In this document: in pieces, positions 1 through 5,308 of the stretch
Layout of the letters: every line of letters starts with the position of its first letter
How positions within the stretch are numbered: the first letter of the stretch is position 1
Assembly: GCA_025350445.1 (NCBI GenBank)
Contig: JANXXV010000963.1
Span: forward strand, 1 to 6,111
DNA: 6,111 bases
Direction of reading: 5' to 3'
Origin: Bryobacteraceae bacterium
GTDB taxonomy: Bacteria > Acidobacteriota > Terriglobia > Bryobacterales > Bryobacteraceae
Position numbers and translations under genes: made by a program
Notes under the pieces: generated by a model
Databases searched by the model: none
What the model was told of the DNA's origin: nothing
Seen by the model: the letters and a program-made list of their open reading frames with translations, nothing else

Positions 1-212
1 GTGAAAACTCCCACTTCCAGCGTCTTCCGCGCTCCCAGAATCTGCACCAGCAACTGCATGAACTGCCCTTGTTCCGGTGTGATTTGCATTCGCGCTTCGG
101 GCTCGGATGCGGTCCGCTCGCGCAGCCGGCGCATTACATCCGGCTCGCGCAAAGATACCCGCCGCAGGTAAGCGGCCAATTCGTCGCTAAGGTTCGTGTG
201 TGTATGGGACAT
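1..212 (-). CDS. Class I SAM-dependent O-methyltransferase, N-terminal part
   Basis: This is the first 70 codons, plus two bases, of a gene that continues beyond the left edge. The protein begins MSHTHTNLSDELAAYLRRVS. It then shows the leader typical of the caffeoyl-CoA/catechol-type O-methyltransferase family (Pfam Methyltransf_3): REP (22-24), a basic helix, ARMQITPEQGQF (40-51), and the start of the SAM-binding motif I, LEVGVFT (65-71), where the family usually reads LE(V/I)G(T/V)(F/Y)TGYS. Members transfer methyl from SAM to hydroxyls of small aromatic or other metabolites in the cytosol. The substrate cannot be told from this fragment. The ATG lies 2 nt after the stop of the aldo/keto reductase (TAA-CT-ATG on the minus strand) with only a weak Shine-Dalgarno (GGA), so translation is probably coupled. 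Family assignment is good from the N-terminal signature; the rest, including the metal-binding Asp residues, is outside the window. Confidence 0.85.
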   Translation of the reverse strand, partial: MSHTHTNLSDELAAYLRRVSLREPDVMRRLRERTASEPEARMQITPEQGQFMQLLVQILGARKTLEVGVF

Positions 213-214
213 AG

Positions 215-1138
215 TTATTCCATATTAGAGTCGTAATTCTCCGGCCGCCCGGCTTTCCAGATGCGTCCCCGAGCCGCAGCCGCCAGATTCTCAATCTCCC
301 GCAGAATCTCCGGATCGGCCGTGCCTTCCATCGCTTTCAAATTCTGCCGCACTTCGGCGGTAGTGGACATTCCGGCAAATGTCGTCGCCAGCAAGGGGTT
401 GCCCAGCGCGAACTGCAGCGCCGTATCCGTCACGGAAACGCCGCGGCTCTGGCAGAACTCCACAATCCGCCTCGCTGTTTCACGCACAACCGGCATCGCC
501 GGATGCCACGGCGGAGGTCCGGCCGGCGTCAGCAATCCCATGTGCAACGGAGATGCGTTGATCAGTCCCTCGGGATTCATAGCCGCCGCATCCGTGTTCA
601 ATAGGTTGTACCGGCAGTAACTCAGCATGCAATCCACCGGCGCCTCGGCCGCCACTTCGCGCAGCATCCGCAGCGAAAGCCCCGTAATTCCGATGAACCG
701 CGCCTTGCCTGCCGCCTGCGCCCGCCGCAGAGCCGGAATCGTCTCATCGACAATTTGCCGTTTGTCTCCAAACTCCACATCGTGGACGTGCATGATGTCC
801 ACGAAATCCGTCCGCAGCCGCAGCAAAGATTCGTCTACGCTCCGCGTGACACGCTCCGCCGAAAAATCGAATCCCGCCAAATCATAACGCGCGCACTTGG
901 TGGCCAGAACCACCTCATGCCGCCGGCCCTTCAGCATCTCCCCCAGCCGCGTTTCGGCCAGCGTCCTGCCGTAGTAGGGAGCAACGTCGAAAAAATTGAT
1001 CCCGCTGTCAATCGCCAGGTCGATGGCCCGCTTCGCCTCGGCGCTTTCCATCCCGCCATATTCATTGCCTAACGGAGCGGCTCCAAATCCAAGCCGCGAT
1101 ACCTGCAGCCCGGTTTTTCCAAGTGTGCGCATTTCCAT
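215..1138 (-). CDS. Aldo/keto reductase, L-galactose/L-fucose dehydrogenase-like
   Basis: This is a 307-residue cytosolic NAD(P)-dependent oxidoreductase with the AKR (beta/alpha)8 fold. The catalytic tetrad is intact: Asp51 and Tyr56 (in NFFDVAPYYG), Lys81 (LATKC) and His119 (DIMHVHD). The cofactor-binding end is also present (GMSTTAEVRQNL, 256-267). Stretches such as GFDFSAERV (89-97), VEFGDKRQIVDETIPAL (121-137) and ARFIGITGL (146-154) resemble, as I recall them, plant L-galactose dehydrogenases and bacterial L-fucose/D-threo-aldose dehydrogenases. Those enzymes oxidise a sugar C1 to the lactone, so a sugar role is likely but the substrate is inferred. One oddity is that the segment between YCRY (174-177) and ASPL (195-198) is about six residues shorter than the plant enzyme and lacks the usual helix. 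On start choice, ATG 1138 sits only 2 nt from the GAAGGG Shine-Dalgarno, while the in-frame ATG at 1132 (residue 3) has 8 nt, so residue 3 may be the true start. It is the first gene of a tight pair with the methyltransferase. Confidence 0.92.
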   Translation of the reverse strand: MEMRTLGKTGLQVSRLGFGAAPLGNEYGGMESAEAKRAIDLAIDSGINFFDVAPYYGRTLAETRLGEMLKGRRHEVVLATKCARYDLAGFDFSAERVTRSVDESLLRLRTDFVDIMHVHDVEFGDKRQIVDETIPALRRAQAAGKARFIGITGLSLRMLREVAAEAPVDCMLSYCRYNLLNTDAAAMNPEGLINASPLHMGLLTPAGPPPWHPAMPVVRETARRIVEFCQSRGVSVTDTALQFALGNPLLATTFAGMSTTAEVRQNLKAMEGTADPEILREIENLAAAARGRIWKAGRPENYDSNME

Positions 1139-1192
1139 GTCCCTTCGATGTTACCCGAAGCCGTCCCGCCAATTGAAGGTACACTGCTCACA

Positions 1193-1233
1193 GGACGGCG
1201 GACGCCCACGTCCGCGCGCGCCCCAGTTCGCGC
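1193..1233 (+). repeat. Tandem double-hairpin intergenic element (REP-like)
   Basis: Two perfect inverted repeats lie directly against each other in the gap between the divergent aldo/keto reductase and carboxypeptidase genes. The first has a 7-bp stem, GCGGACG (1198-1204) with CGTCCGC (1209-1215), around the loop CCCA. The second has a 5-bp stem, GCGCG (1216-1220) with CGCGC (1229-1233), around CCCCAGTT. The outer parts GGACGGCGGA (1193-1202) and CCCCAGTTCG (1221-1230) recur just after the carboxypeptidase stop at 2421-2441. This suggests an interspersed intergenic repeat rather than a gene-specific operator. It lies between two start codons, so it is unlikely to be a terminator. Its effect, if any, is unknown. 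It ends 11 bp before the carboxypeptidase ATG and may mask the leader in RNA. Confidence 0.6.
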
Positions 1234-1244
1234 TACTCGATAAT

Positions 1245-2420
1245 ATGAAAACAGCTCTCTTTCTGGCAGCAAGCATCCTAAACGCGGCATCGGTCCACAC
1301 AGACTTCGAAGCCGGCTCACCAGGTCAAATCGAAAAAATCACCGAAACCAACTTCCGCCTGCACGCCGCCGGTCAGGCCGATCAAGACCACCGCAACCGC
1401 CAAGCCAGTTGGTATTACTTCCGCATAGACGATGCCGGAACCCGGGAACTAATCCTCGACATAGTAGATCTTCCTGGCGAATACAATTTCAAACCGAACA
1501 AAGGGGCGATCACCGGCGACACTCCACCCGTAATCAGCTACGACAGCGGCCGCACCTGGGCCCACGTGACATCCTTCGAATACGATGCCGCCGAACCACG
1601 CCTGCGCCTGCGCATCAAACCACAAGCGCGACGCTTCTGGATCGCCCACACGCCACCGTACACCAACGAAAACCTGACGCGTCTGCGTAACGAAATCGCA
1701 AACAACCCCAATTTTCACGAACAGATAATCGGCAAATCGCTAGGAGGCCGCGACCTGCTGCTCTGGACCATCTCCACCGGCGCGCCCCGCAAAACCGTCT
1801 GGCTTATGTTCCGCCAGCATAGCTGGGAGAGCGGCAGTTCCTGGGTAGGCGAAGGAGCCATCCGCGCTCTACTCAGCCCCGCCGGCCGCAACCTCCGCGA
1901 GTCCATCACCTGGAAGATTCTCCCGCTGGCCGATCCCGATGGAGTAGCCTCCGGCGGCGTCCGCTTCAATCGCAAAGGCTACGATCTCAACCGCAACTGG
2001 GACACCGTGGCGGAAGCCGACATGCCGGAAATCACCGCCCAAAGGCAAGCCATAGCGAAGTGGATCAACAGCGGCCACACCGTAGATCTTTTCTTCTCGC
2101 TGCACAATACCGAAACCAGCGAATACCTGGAAGGTATCGCGAGATTCCAACCCTTAGGCGAAAAATTCTCCACGGCGCTAAAACAACTAACCACCTTCGC
2201 ACCCACCAGGCCGCTGTTTGCCACCGAGGCCACCATTACCCCGGGATTGCAAGGCCGCATGACCGTAATCCAGGGCCTCTACAAAGACTTCCAAATCCCC
2301 GGTTTCTTAATGGAGCAGCGCATAGCATTCAACGATCGCCTGGGCCGTCCGCCAACCATACAAGATCGCCTGACCTTCGGCAGCCAACTAATAAGAGCAA
2401 TCAGCCAAACACTCCTGTAA
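1245..2420 (+). CDS. Secreted M14-family zinc carboxypeptidase
   Basis: This is a 391-residue protein with a short Sec-type signal peptide (MKTALFLAASILNAAS, cleavage probably near residue 16-20). Residues about 20-135 form a beta-rich N-terminal domain like that preceding the catalytic domain in cytosolic-carboxypeptidase (Nna1/AGBL)-type M14 enzymes. The peptidase domain (about 140-391) keeps every residue expected for activity: zinc ligands His192 and Glu195 (RQHSWES, an HxxE motif) and His287 (FFSLHN), the substrate-binding pair Asn249-Arg250 (DLNRNW), and catalytic Glu357 (FLMEQR). The reaction is removal of C-terminal residues from peptides, here in the periplasm or outside the cell. 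The domain type resembles deglutamylases, but specificity is not visible. The frame stays open upstream to 996, yet the ATG at 1245 is chosen because it begins the signal peptide and the upstream stretch overlaps the divergent gene. No Shine-Dalgarno precedes it; GATAAT abuts the ATG. Residues 98-105 (SYDSGRTW) match an Asp-box. Lysine is about 12 AAA to 2 AAG, and CTA and ATA each occur seven times, unlike the gene at 5309. Confidence 0.9.
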   Translation: MKTALFLAASILNAASVHTDFEAGSPGQIEKITETNFRLHAAGQADQDHRNRQASWYYFRIDDAGTRELILDIVDLPGEYNFKPNKGAITGDTPPVISYDSGRTWAHVTSFEYDAAEPRLRLRIKPQARRFWIAHTPPYTNENLTRLRNEIANNPNFHEQIIGKSLGGRDLLLWTISTGAPRKTVWLMFRQHSWESGSSWVGEGAIRALLSPAGRNLRESITWKILPLADPDGVASGGVRFNRKGYDLNRNWDTVAEADMPEITAQRQAIAKWINSGHTVDLFFSLHNTETSEYLEGIARFQPLGEKFSTALKQLTTFAPTRPLFATEATITPGLQGRMTVIQGLYKDFQIPGFLMEQRIAFNDRLGRPPTIQDRLTFGSQLIRAISQTLL

Positions 2421-2441
2421 GGACGGCGGAACCCCAGTTCG
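2421..2441 (+). repeat. Shortened copy of the 1193 repeat element
   Basis: The bases directly after the carboxypeptidase stop codon read GGACGGCGGA-A-CCCCAGTTCG. They repeat the two 10-bp outer blocks of the element at 1193-1230 in the same orientation. The 18 bp that contain the right arm of the first hairpin and the left arm of the second are replaced by a single A. The carboxypeptidase gene is therefore bracketed by a direct repeat, 52 bp before its start and 0 bp after its stop. I read this as a hairpin-deleted relic of an interspersed element. Chance is unlikely for two ordered 10-mers but not excluded. Confidence 0.55.
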
Positions 2442-2463
2442 GCAACCGGTCCCCGGCCGGTGC
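2442..2463 (+). terminator. GC-rich hairpin after the carboxypeptidase gene, possible weak terminator
   Basis: GC-A-ACCGG (2442-2449) pairs with CCGGTGC (2457-2463) to give a 7-bp stem with one bulged A and the loop TCCCCGG. It lies 21 bp after the stop codon, where a terminator would be expected. No run of T follows (the next bases are TCGGAATCC), so it is not a canonical Rho-independent terminator. It may only slow or protect the transcript end. Confidence 0.25.
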
Positions 2464-2476
2464 TCGGAATCCACGC

Positions 2477-2498
2477 GACACCACTTATAAAATGTGTC
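2477..2498 (+). promoter_or_regulatory. Candidate -10 box inside a short inverted repeat
   Basis: TATAAAAT (2486-2493) resembles a sigma-70 -10 element and lies 30 bp before the start of the Gfo/Idh gene, in the only AT-rich patch of the 103-bp gap. It is flanked by GACAC (2477-2481) and GTGTC (2494-2498), a 5-bp inverted repeat that could be an operator overlapping the -10. No good -35 hexamer lies 16-18 bp upstream. This is a weak call from position and sequence only. Confidence 0.3.
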
Positions 2499-2523
2499 AC
2501 TGTGAGGATGGAAGAAGTAACAC

Positions 2524-3894
2524 ATGCAACATTCAGCAAAACCTGACTCGCTAGCCCGAAGAACCTTCCTCCAAGCCGGCTCAGCCGCCCTCGGCACTTC
2601 AGCCCTATCCTACTGCCGAATCGTCGGCGCAAACGACCGCATCTCGCTAGGCCACATCGGCGTCGGCAATCGCGGCCGCGAACTGGCATCCATTGCGGCC
2701 GACCTGAAAGGCAGCCACAAAGTCGAACTAACCGCGGTCTGCGACTTATGGAAAGTTAATCTCGCCCGCGCGGTAGAGAAAACCGAACAGATGTTCGCTC
2801 GAACGCCCCGCCCATTCCAATATTGCGAAGATCTTCTCAACCTCAAAGACGTTGACGCCGTAATCATCTCCACTGCCGATTTCCAACACGCTCCCATCCT
2901 GAAACTAGCCGCCGAAGCAGGCAAAGACGCCTACTGTGAAAAGCCAATGGCAAACGTTCTGGAGGAAGCAAGAGCCGCCCGCGACGCCGTCAAATCCCGC
3001 AACCTCATCGTCCAAATCGGCACCCAACACCGCAGCGAACCCTACCAGATAGCCGCCGGAGACTGGATAGCAGCCGGCGCGGTAGGCCCCATAGGAAAAG
3101 TGGAGATCGTCTGGAACTTCCACGGCCCACGCTGGCACGGCCGCCCCGAAGTAAAACAGATCCGCGAAGAAGAAACCGACTGGCGAAAGTGGCTCCTAAA
3201 CAAACCTTATCGCCCATTCGACCCGCGAGCCTATTTCGAGTTCCGCCTCTACCACGAATTCTCCAGCGGCATCGCCGGCCAATGGATGAGCCATGGAATC
3301 GACATGGTGCATCACCTCCTGGACGATCACTTCCCCAAATCCGCGGTGGCTCACGGCGGCGTCTACTCCTGGCCCGACGGACGCGAAACACCCGACACCT
3401 TCCAGGCGCTGCTGGAATATCCCAAAGGATTTCTGGTAAGTTACTCCACCAGCTTCGGCAACGATTCCGACAGTTCGACGCGCATCATGGGAAAGAAGGC
3501 GACACTCATCAACGTTGGCGGCGAGGGCAGCCGGCGCTGGAAGCTCGTCGAGGAGCGGGGAACGCACGAAAGCAATCCGTTCCTCCGCCGCCCTGAAAAA
3601 CTAATGAAGCTGGACGACGACAAGCTCCGCACCATGCGCCTTCCGGAACGCCTCATGACCGGCGCCATCGAAAAAACTCTCGGCCCCCTCCCCTTCACCT
3701 CCGACAGGAATCCAACCCATATGAAAAACTGGTTCGATTGCCTCCGTACCCGCAATCAACCGAACGCCACCGTCGATCATGGCTTCGCCCACTCCGTAGC
3801 GGTAATCATGGCCGCCCGCGCGCAACGCGAAGGCAAGAAACTCTACTGGGACCCGAGCACCGAGCAGATCGTCGAAAATCCTCCGAAAGTGTGA
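2524..3894 (+). CDS. Tat-exported Gfo/Idh/MocA-family oxidoreductase
   Basis: This 456-residue protein begins with a twin-arginine signal (ARRTFLQAGSAA, Arg12-Arg13), so it should be exported folded with cofactor bound. The Rossmann half starts at about residue 40 with LGHIGVGNRG (GxGxxG, 46-51), then VCDLW, and continues to the EKP motif (139-141) whose Lys140 is the usual catalytic/NAD-contacting lysine. The C-terminal alpha/beta half runs from about 165. Its SHGID (256-260) puts His257 where the family has the catalytic His of DxGxHxxD; Gln253 stands where the first Asp normally is. The length fits the exported environmental subfamily, and homologues oxidise or epimerise sugars, inositols or glycosidic bonds. 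The substrate is not deducible. ATG 2524 is firm because an in-frame TAA ends 3 nt before it, and GGAAGAAG precedes it. It shares the AAA-rich lysine use (about 20 AAA to 8 AAG) of the carboxypeptidase gene 103 bp upstream. Confidence 0.92.
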   Translation: MQHSAKPDSLARRTFLQAGSAALGTSALSYCRIVGANDRISLGHIGVGNRGRELASIAADLKGSHKVELTAVCDLWKVNLARAVEKTEQMFARTPRPFQYCEDLLNLKDVDAVIISTADFQHAPILKLAAEAGKDAYCEKPMANVLEEARAARDAVKSRNLIVQIGTQHRSEPYQIAAGDWIAAGAVGPIGKVEIVWNFHGPRWHGRPEVKQIREEETDWRKWLLNKPYRPFDPRAYFEFRLYHEFSSGIAGQWMSHGIDMVHHLLDDHFPKSAVAHGGVYSWPDGRETPDTFQALLEYPKGFLVSYSTSFGNDSDSSTRIMGKKATLINVGGEGSRRWKLVEERGTHESNPFLRRPEKLMKLDDDKLRTMRLPERLMTGAIEKTLGPLPFTSDRNPTHMKNWFDCLRTRNQPNATVDHGFAHSVAVIMAARAQREGKKLYWDPSTEQIVENPPKV

Positions 3895-3915
3895 GTACCG
3901 GCCCCCGAATTCCCC

Positions 3916-4620
3916 GTGTCGACAGGCCTGCTTTCCGTCGCCCGCCCTAGCCTGCATTTCCCGTCCCGGACTCTGCTTCCTGCAATCGAAAAGAAATCAG
4001 AGACTTGTGCGGCACTCAGGAAATTGTCCAAATCGGCCGTCCTGAACGGTGTGAGCAACGTTCCGCCGTTCCCGCCCACAGCGGCGCGGCTCCTGGTTCT
4101 GCCGGCCAATGAATCCGAGGACCTCGGTGAGGTCGCGGACCTTGCCGGCAGCGCCCCGACGTTTAGCGCGCGAGTGCCGCAGTGGGTCAACTCCATCGAG
4201 TTCGGGCTGGCGCATCGGGTCGGAGATGTACGGAGCGCCCTCAATTTTCCGGGACTCGATCACACGCGCCAGGCTACCGTGACGCTGGCGACCCGCGCCT
4301 ATTCGAAGGGGGCTCTCGGGACCGGCGATATGCGCCGCTGTTGGGAGCACACCATTGCGACAGCAATTCTTGCCGACGAGCTCGCGCGAGCATGCGGAGC
4401 ATTCACCGACGTTGTCTACACCGCCGGCATCATCCACCTTATTGGGGGCGGCTTAGACTTCCAGTTGGACTTCCAGCGCCAGCGCGGCTCCCGTGAAAAG
4501 GAGCGGGTGGCCGTTCCAGTCCCAGCGGTGCGTTTTCCGGTTCCCTGTTGGATTTCGCGCCACGGAGCGCTCGAAGAACCAGATCCATCCTTGTGTACCG
4601 GTGGCCGGCCAGTTTCGTAG
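3916..4620 (+). pseudogene. Truncated HDOD-domain protein
   Basis: The open frame gives 234 residues, but only the middle is recognisable. From about residue 46 to 177 (bases about 4051-4446) it follows the HDOD output domain: NVPPFPPTAARLL, DLGEVADLAGSAPTFSARVPQ, WVNSIEFGLAHRVG, RRCWEHTIATAILADELARA, YTAGIIHLIG. HDOD proteins are regulatory, usually non-catalytic HD relatives in bacterial signalling. The HD motif itself reads HLIG (174-177) instead of HD(I/L)G, and all similarity stops there. About 60-80 residues of helices that normally complete the domain are missing. The tail (178-234) is low-complexity Arg/Pro/Glu-rich sequence without family likeness. The start is doubtful: GTG 3916 has no Shine-Dalgarno, TTG 4024 and GTG 4051 are alternatives, and no ATG lies upstream of residue 139. 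Together these suggest a 3'-truncated, probably non-functional gene. The D-to-L change alone would not prove that, since HDOD domains often lack HD residues. Confidence 0.65.
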
Positions 4621-4666
4621 TGCGAGATCCGGCACGACCCGCCGAAAACGGTGAAGGGAGCCGCGA
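4447..4666. other. Gene-poor junction region between HDOD and Nudix remnants
   Basis: These 220 bp separate the end of recognisable HDOD homology from the stop of the minus-strand Nudix fusion. No confident gene is visible. A minus-strand frame, 4453-4635, encodes 60 residues from a GTG and is tryptophan-rich (motifs GWIWFFERS, NPTGNRKT, RWDWNGHPLLFTG). It has only GTG starts and no Shine-Dalgarno, and it terminates exactly at the HDOD breakpoint. It may be the 3' fragment of an unrecognised gene. At the breakpoint a 9-bp direct repeat, GACTTCCAG, occurs at 4456-4464 and 4468-4476. The region is best read as a rearrangement scar. Confidence 0.35.
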
Positions 4667-5284
4667 TCAAGCGATCAGATCTCCGAAGGGCCTCATGCCC
4701 TTTTCCGGTAACGTCTTCGGGAAGTTGCCGTAGCCGCACACGATGAATGAGCCAAAGTCTTTGTACCAGTCGCCGTCCGGGGCGGCCGGACCCGTGCGCG
4801 CCCACGTCTGAAGTGCGTGGAGTTCGCCGCGCGGGATGCGCCGTTCGTCTACTCTTTGGAGCAGGTGATGCCAGAAGCCACGCGGAAGATCAGAGAATTG
4901 AATCTCCGGCAATCGAGGGCGGTTCGGAGACCGCACCACCGTGGTGAACGGATCGATCGCTCCCAGATCAATCCACTCCCGCGCGGATAGCCCTGCTTCG
5001 TCGCGTAACCCTCGTTGGGCGGCCTGAAACGGGATTTCGCCGTCCTCAATTGCGCCGCTGACCACTTCGGTGGAAGAGCGCTGGACGCCGCACTTATACT
5101 CCTGGACCGGAGACACTTCGCGCAGGTCATTTACGGCGGGAACCAACAATCCGGCCCTTATTTTAATGACGCCGAAGGTAGCCGCACCGCCGTCCGGGAG
5201 AATCACCTGATCTTCGCGCGGATAGAGCCGGCGGCCGCGAAAAACACCCCGGCGCGATTGCAGGTGGTACGAATCTTCCATCAT
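4667..5284 (-). CDS. Nudix-like protein with degenerate box fused to unknown C-terminal segment
   Basis: This is a 205-residue frame starting MMEDSYHLQSRRGVFRG. Residues about 10-117 follow an ADP-ribose-pyrophosphatase-like Nudix subfamily: YPREDQVILPDGG, EVVSGAIEDGE, AREWIDLGAIDPFTTVV. The Nudix box (Gx5Ex7REUxEExGU) is present as Gly77, Glu83, Arg91, Gly92, Asp95, Glu96, Gly98. The Glu after Arg is Gly92 (GGG, one transition from GAG), and the first Glu of the EE pair is Asp95. In MutT the first position is a metal-ligand/catalytic Glu, so hydrolase activity is doubtful. After SPN (118-120) the expected final strand and helix of the fold do not follow. Instead residues 121-205 form a different, well-formed segment (LPEIQFSDLPRGFW, then DWYKDFGSFIVCG and FPKTLPEKGMRPFG) that I cannot assign. 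The gene is head-to-head with the exported TIM-barrel gene, with 24 bp between start codons. The frame stays open upstream to 6016, but that part is antisense to the neighbour and is not claimed. It may be a decaying gene or a repurposed fusion. Confidence 0.68.
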   Translation of the reverse strand: MMEDSYHLQSRRGVFRGRRLYPREDQVILPDGGAATFGVIKIRAGLLVPAVNDLREVSPVQEYKCGVQRSSTEVVSGAIEDGEIPFQAAQRGLRDEAGLSAREWIDLGAIDPFTTVVRSPNRPRLPEIQFSDLPRGFWHHLLQRVDERRIPRGELHALQTWARTGPAAPDGDWYKDFGSFIVCGYGNFPKTLPEKGMRPFGDLIA

Positions 5285-5287
5285 CGG

Positions 5288-5293
5288 ATTATA
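5288..5293 (-). promoter_or_regulatory. Consensus -10 (TATAAT), possible leaderless start
   Basis: On the minus strand TATAAT (5293 to 5288) is followed by six bases and then the second ATG (5281-5279) of the Nudix-like gene. That is the spacing at which a sigma-70 transcript would begin on the A of that ATG, giving a leaderless mRNA. No Shine-Dalgarno is seen before either ATG, which agrees. The -35 position (CGGGTC at 17-bp spacing) is poor. Confidence 0.4.
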
Positions 5294-5295
5294 GT

Positions 5296-5302
5296 AGGAG
5301 AG
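5296..5302 (+). promoter_or_regulatory. Strong Shine-Dalgarno of the TIM-barrel gene
   Basis: AGGAGAG lies with 8 nt between the end of its AGGAG core and the ATG at 5309. It fixes that start, which also begins the Tat signal. It is the clearest ribosome binding site in the window. It lies within the 24-bp gap shared with the divergent Nudix-like gene, so this gene's promoter must reach into or lie inside that coding region. Confidence 0.7.
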
Positions 5303-5308
5303 AATTCC

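Noticed and set aside
1173..1185. TTGAAG and TACACT as a promoter for the carboxypeptidase gene
   Set aside because: The two hexamers are nearly adjacent instead of 16-18 bp apart, so they cannot act as a -35/-10 pair.
996..1244. In-frame N-terminal extension of the carboxypeptidase frame (83 residues)
   Set aside because: It overlaps the divergent aldo/keto reductase, crosses the hairpin repeat, and would bury the signal peptide that begins at ATG 1245.
2060..2554. Plus-strand open frame of 164 residues overlapping the carboxypeptidase end and the Gfo/Idh start
   Set aside because: Out-of-frame shadow with His/Arg/Pro-rich composition, no Shine-Dalgarno and no recognisable family.
3005..3391. 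Minus-strand open frame of 128 residues
   Set aside because: Arg/Gly/Ser-rich shadow antisense to the well-supported Gfo/Idh gene, with no motif.
3895..3960. Possible terminator after the Gfo/Idh gene (CGAC...GTCG around AGGCCT)
   Set aside because: Only a 4-bp outer stem with a 13-nt loop and no T tract; not distinguishable from background.
4775..4791. Perfect hairpin GTCCGG-GGCGG-CCGGAC
   Set aside because: It lies inside coding sequence for GPAAPDG in the Nudix-fusion tail; a 6-bp GC stem is expected by chance in such GC-rich DNA.
4416..4805. Minus-strand open frame of 129 residues
   Set aside because: It overlaps the better supported Nudix fusion and HDOD frames; low-complexity Arg/Gly/Ser composition.
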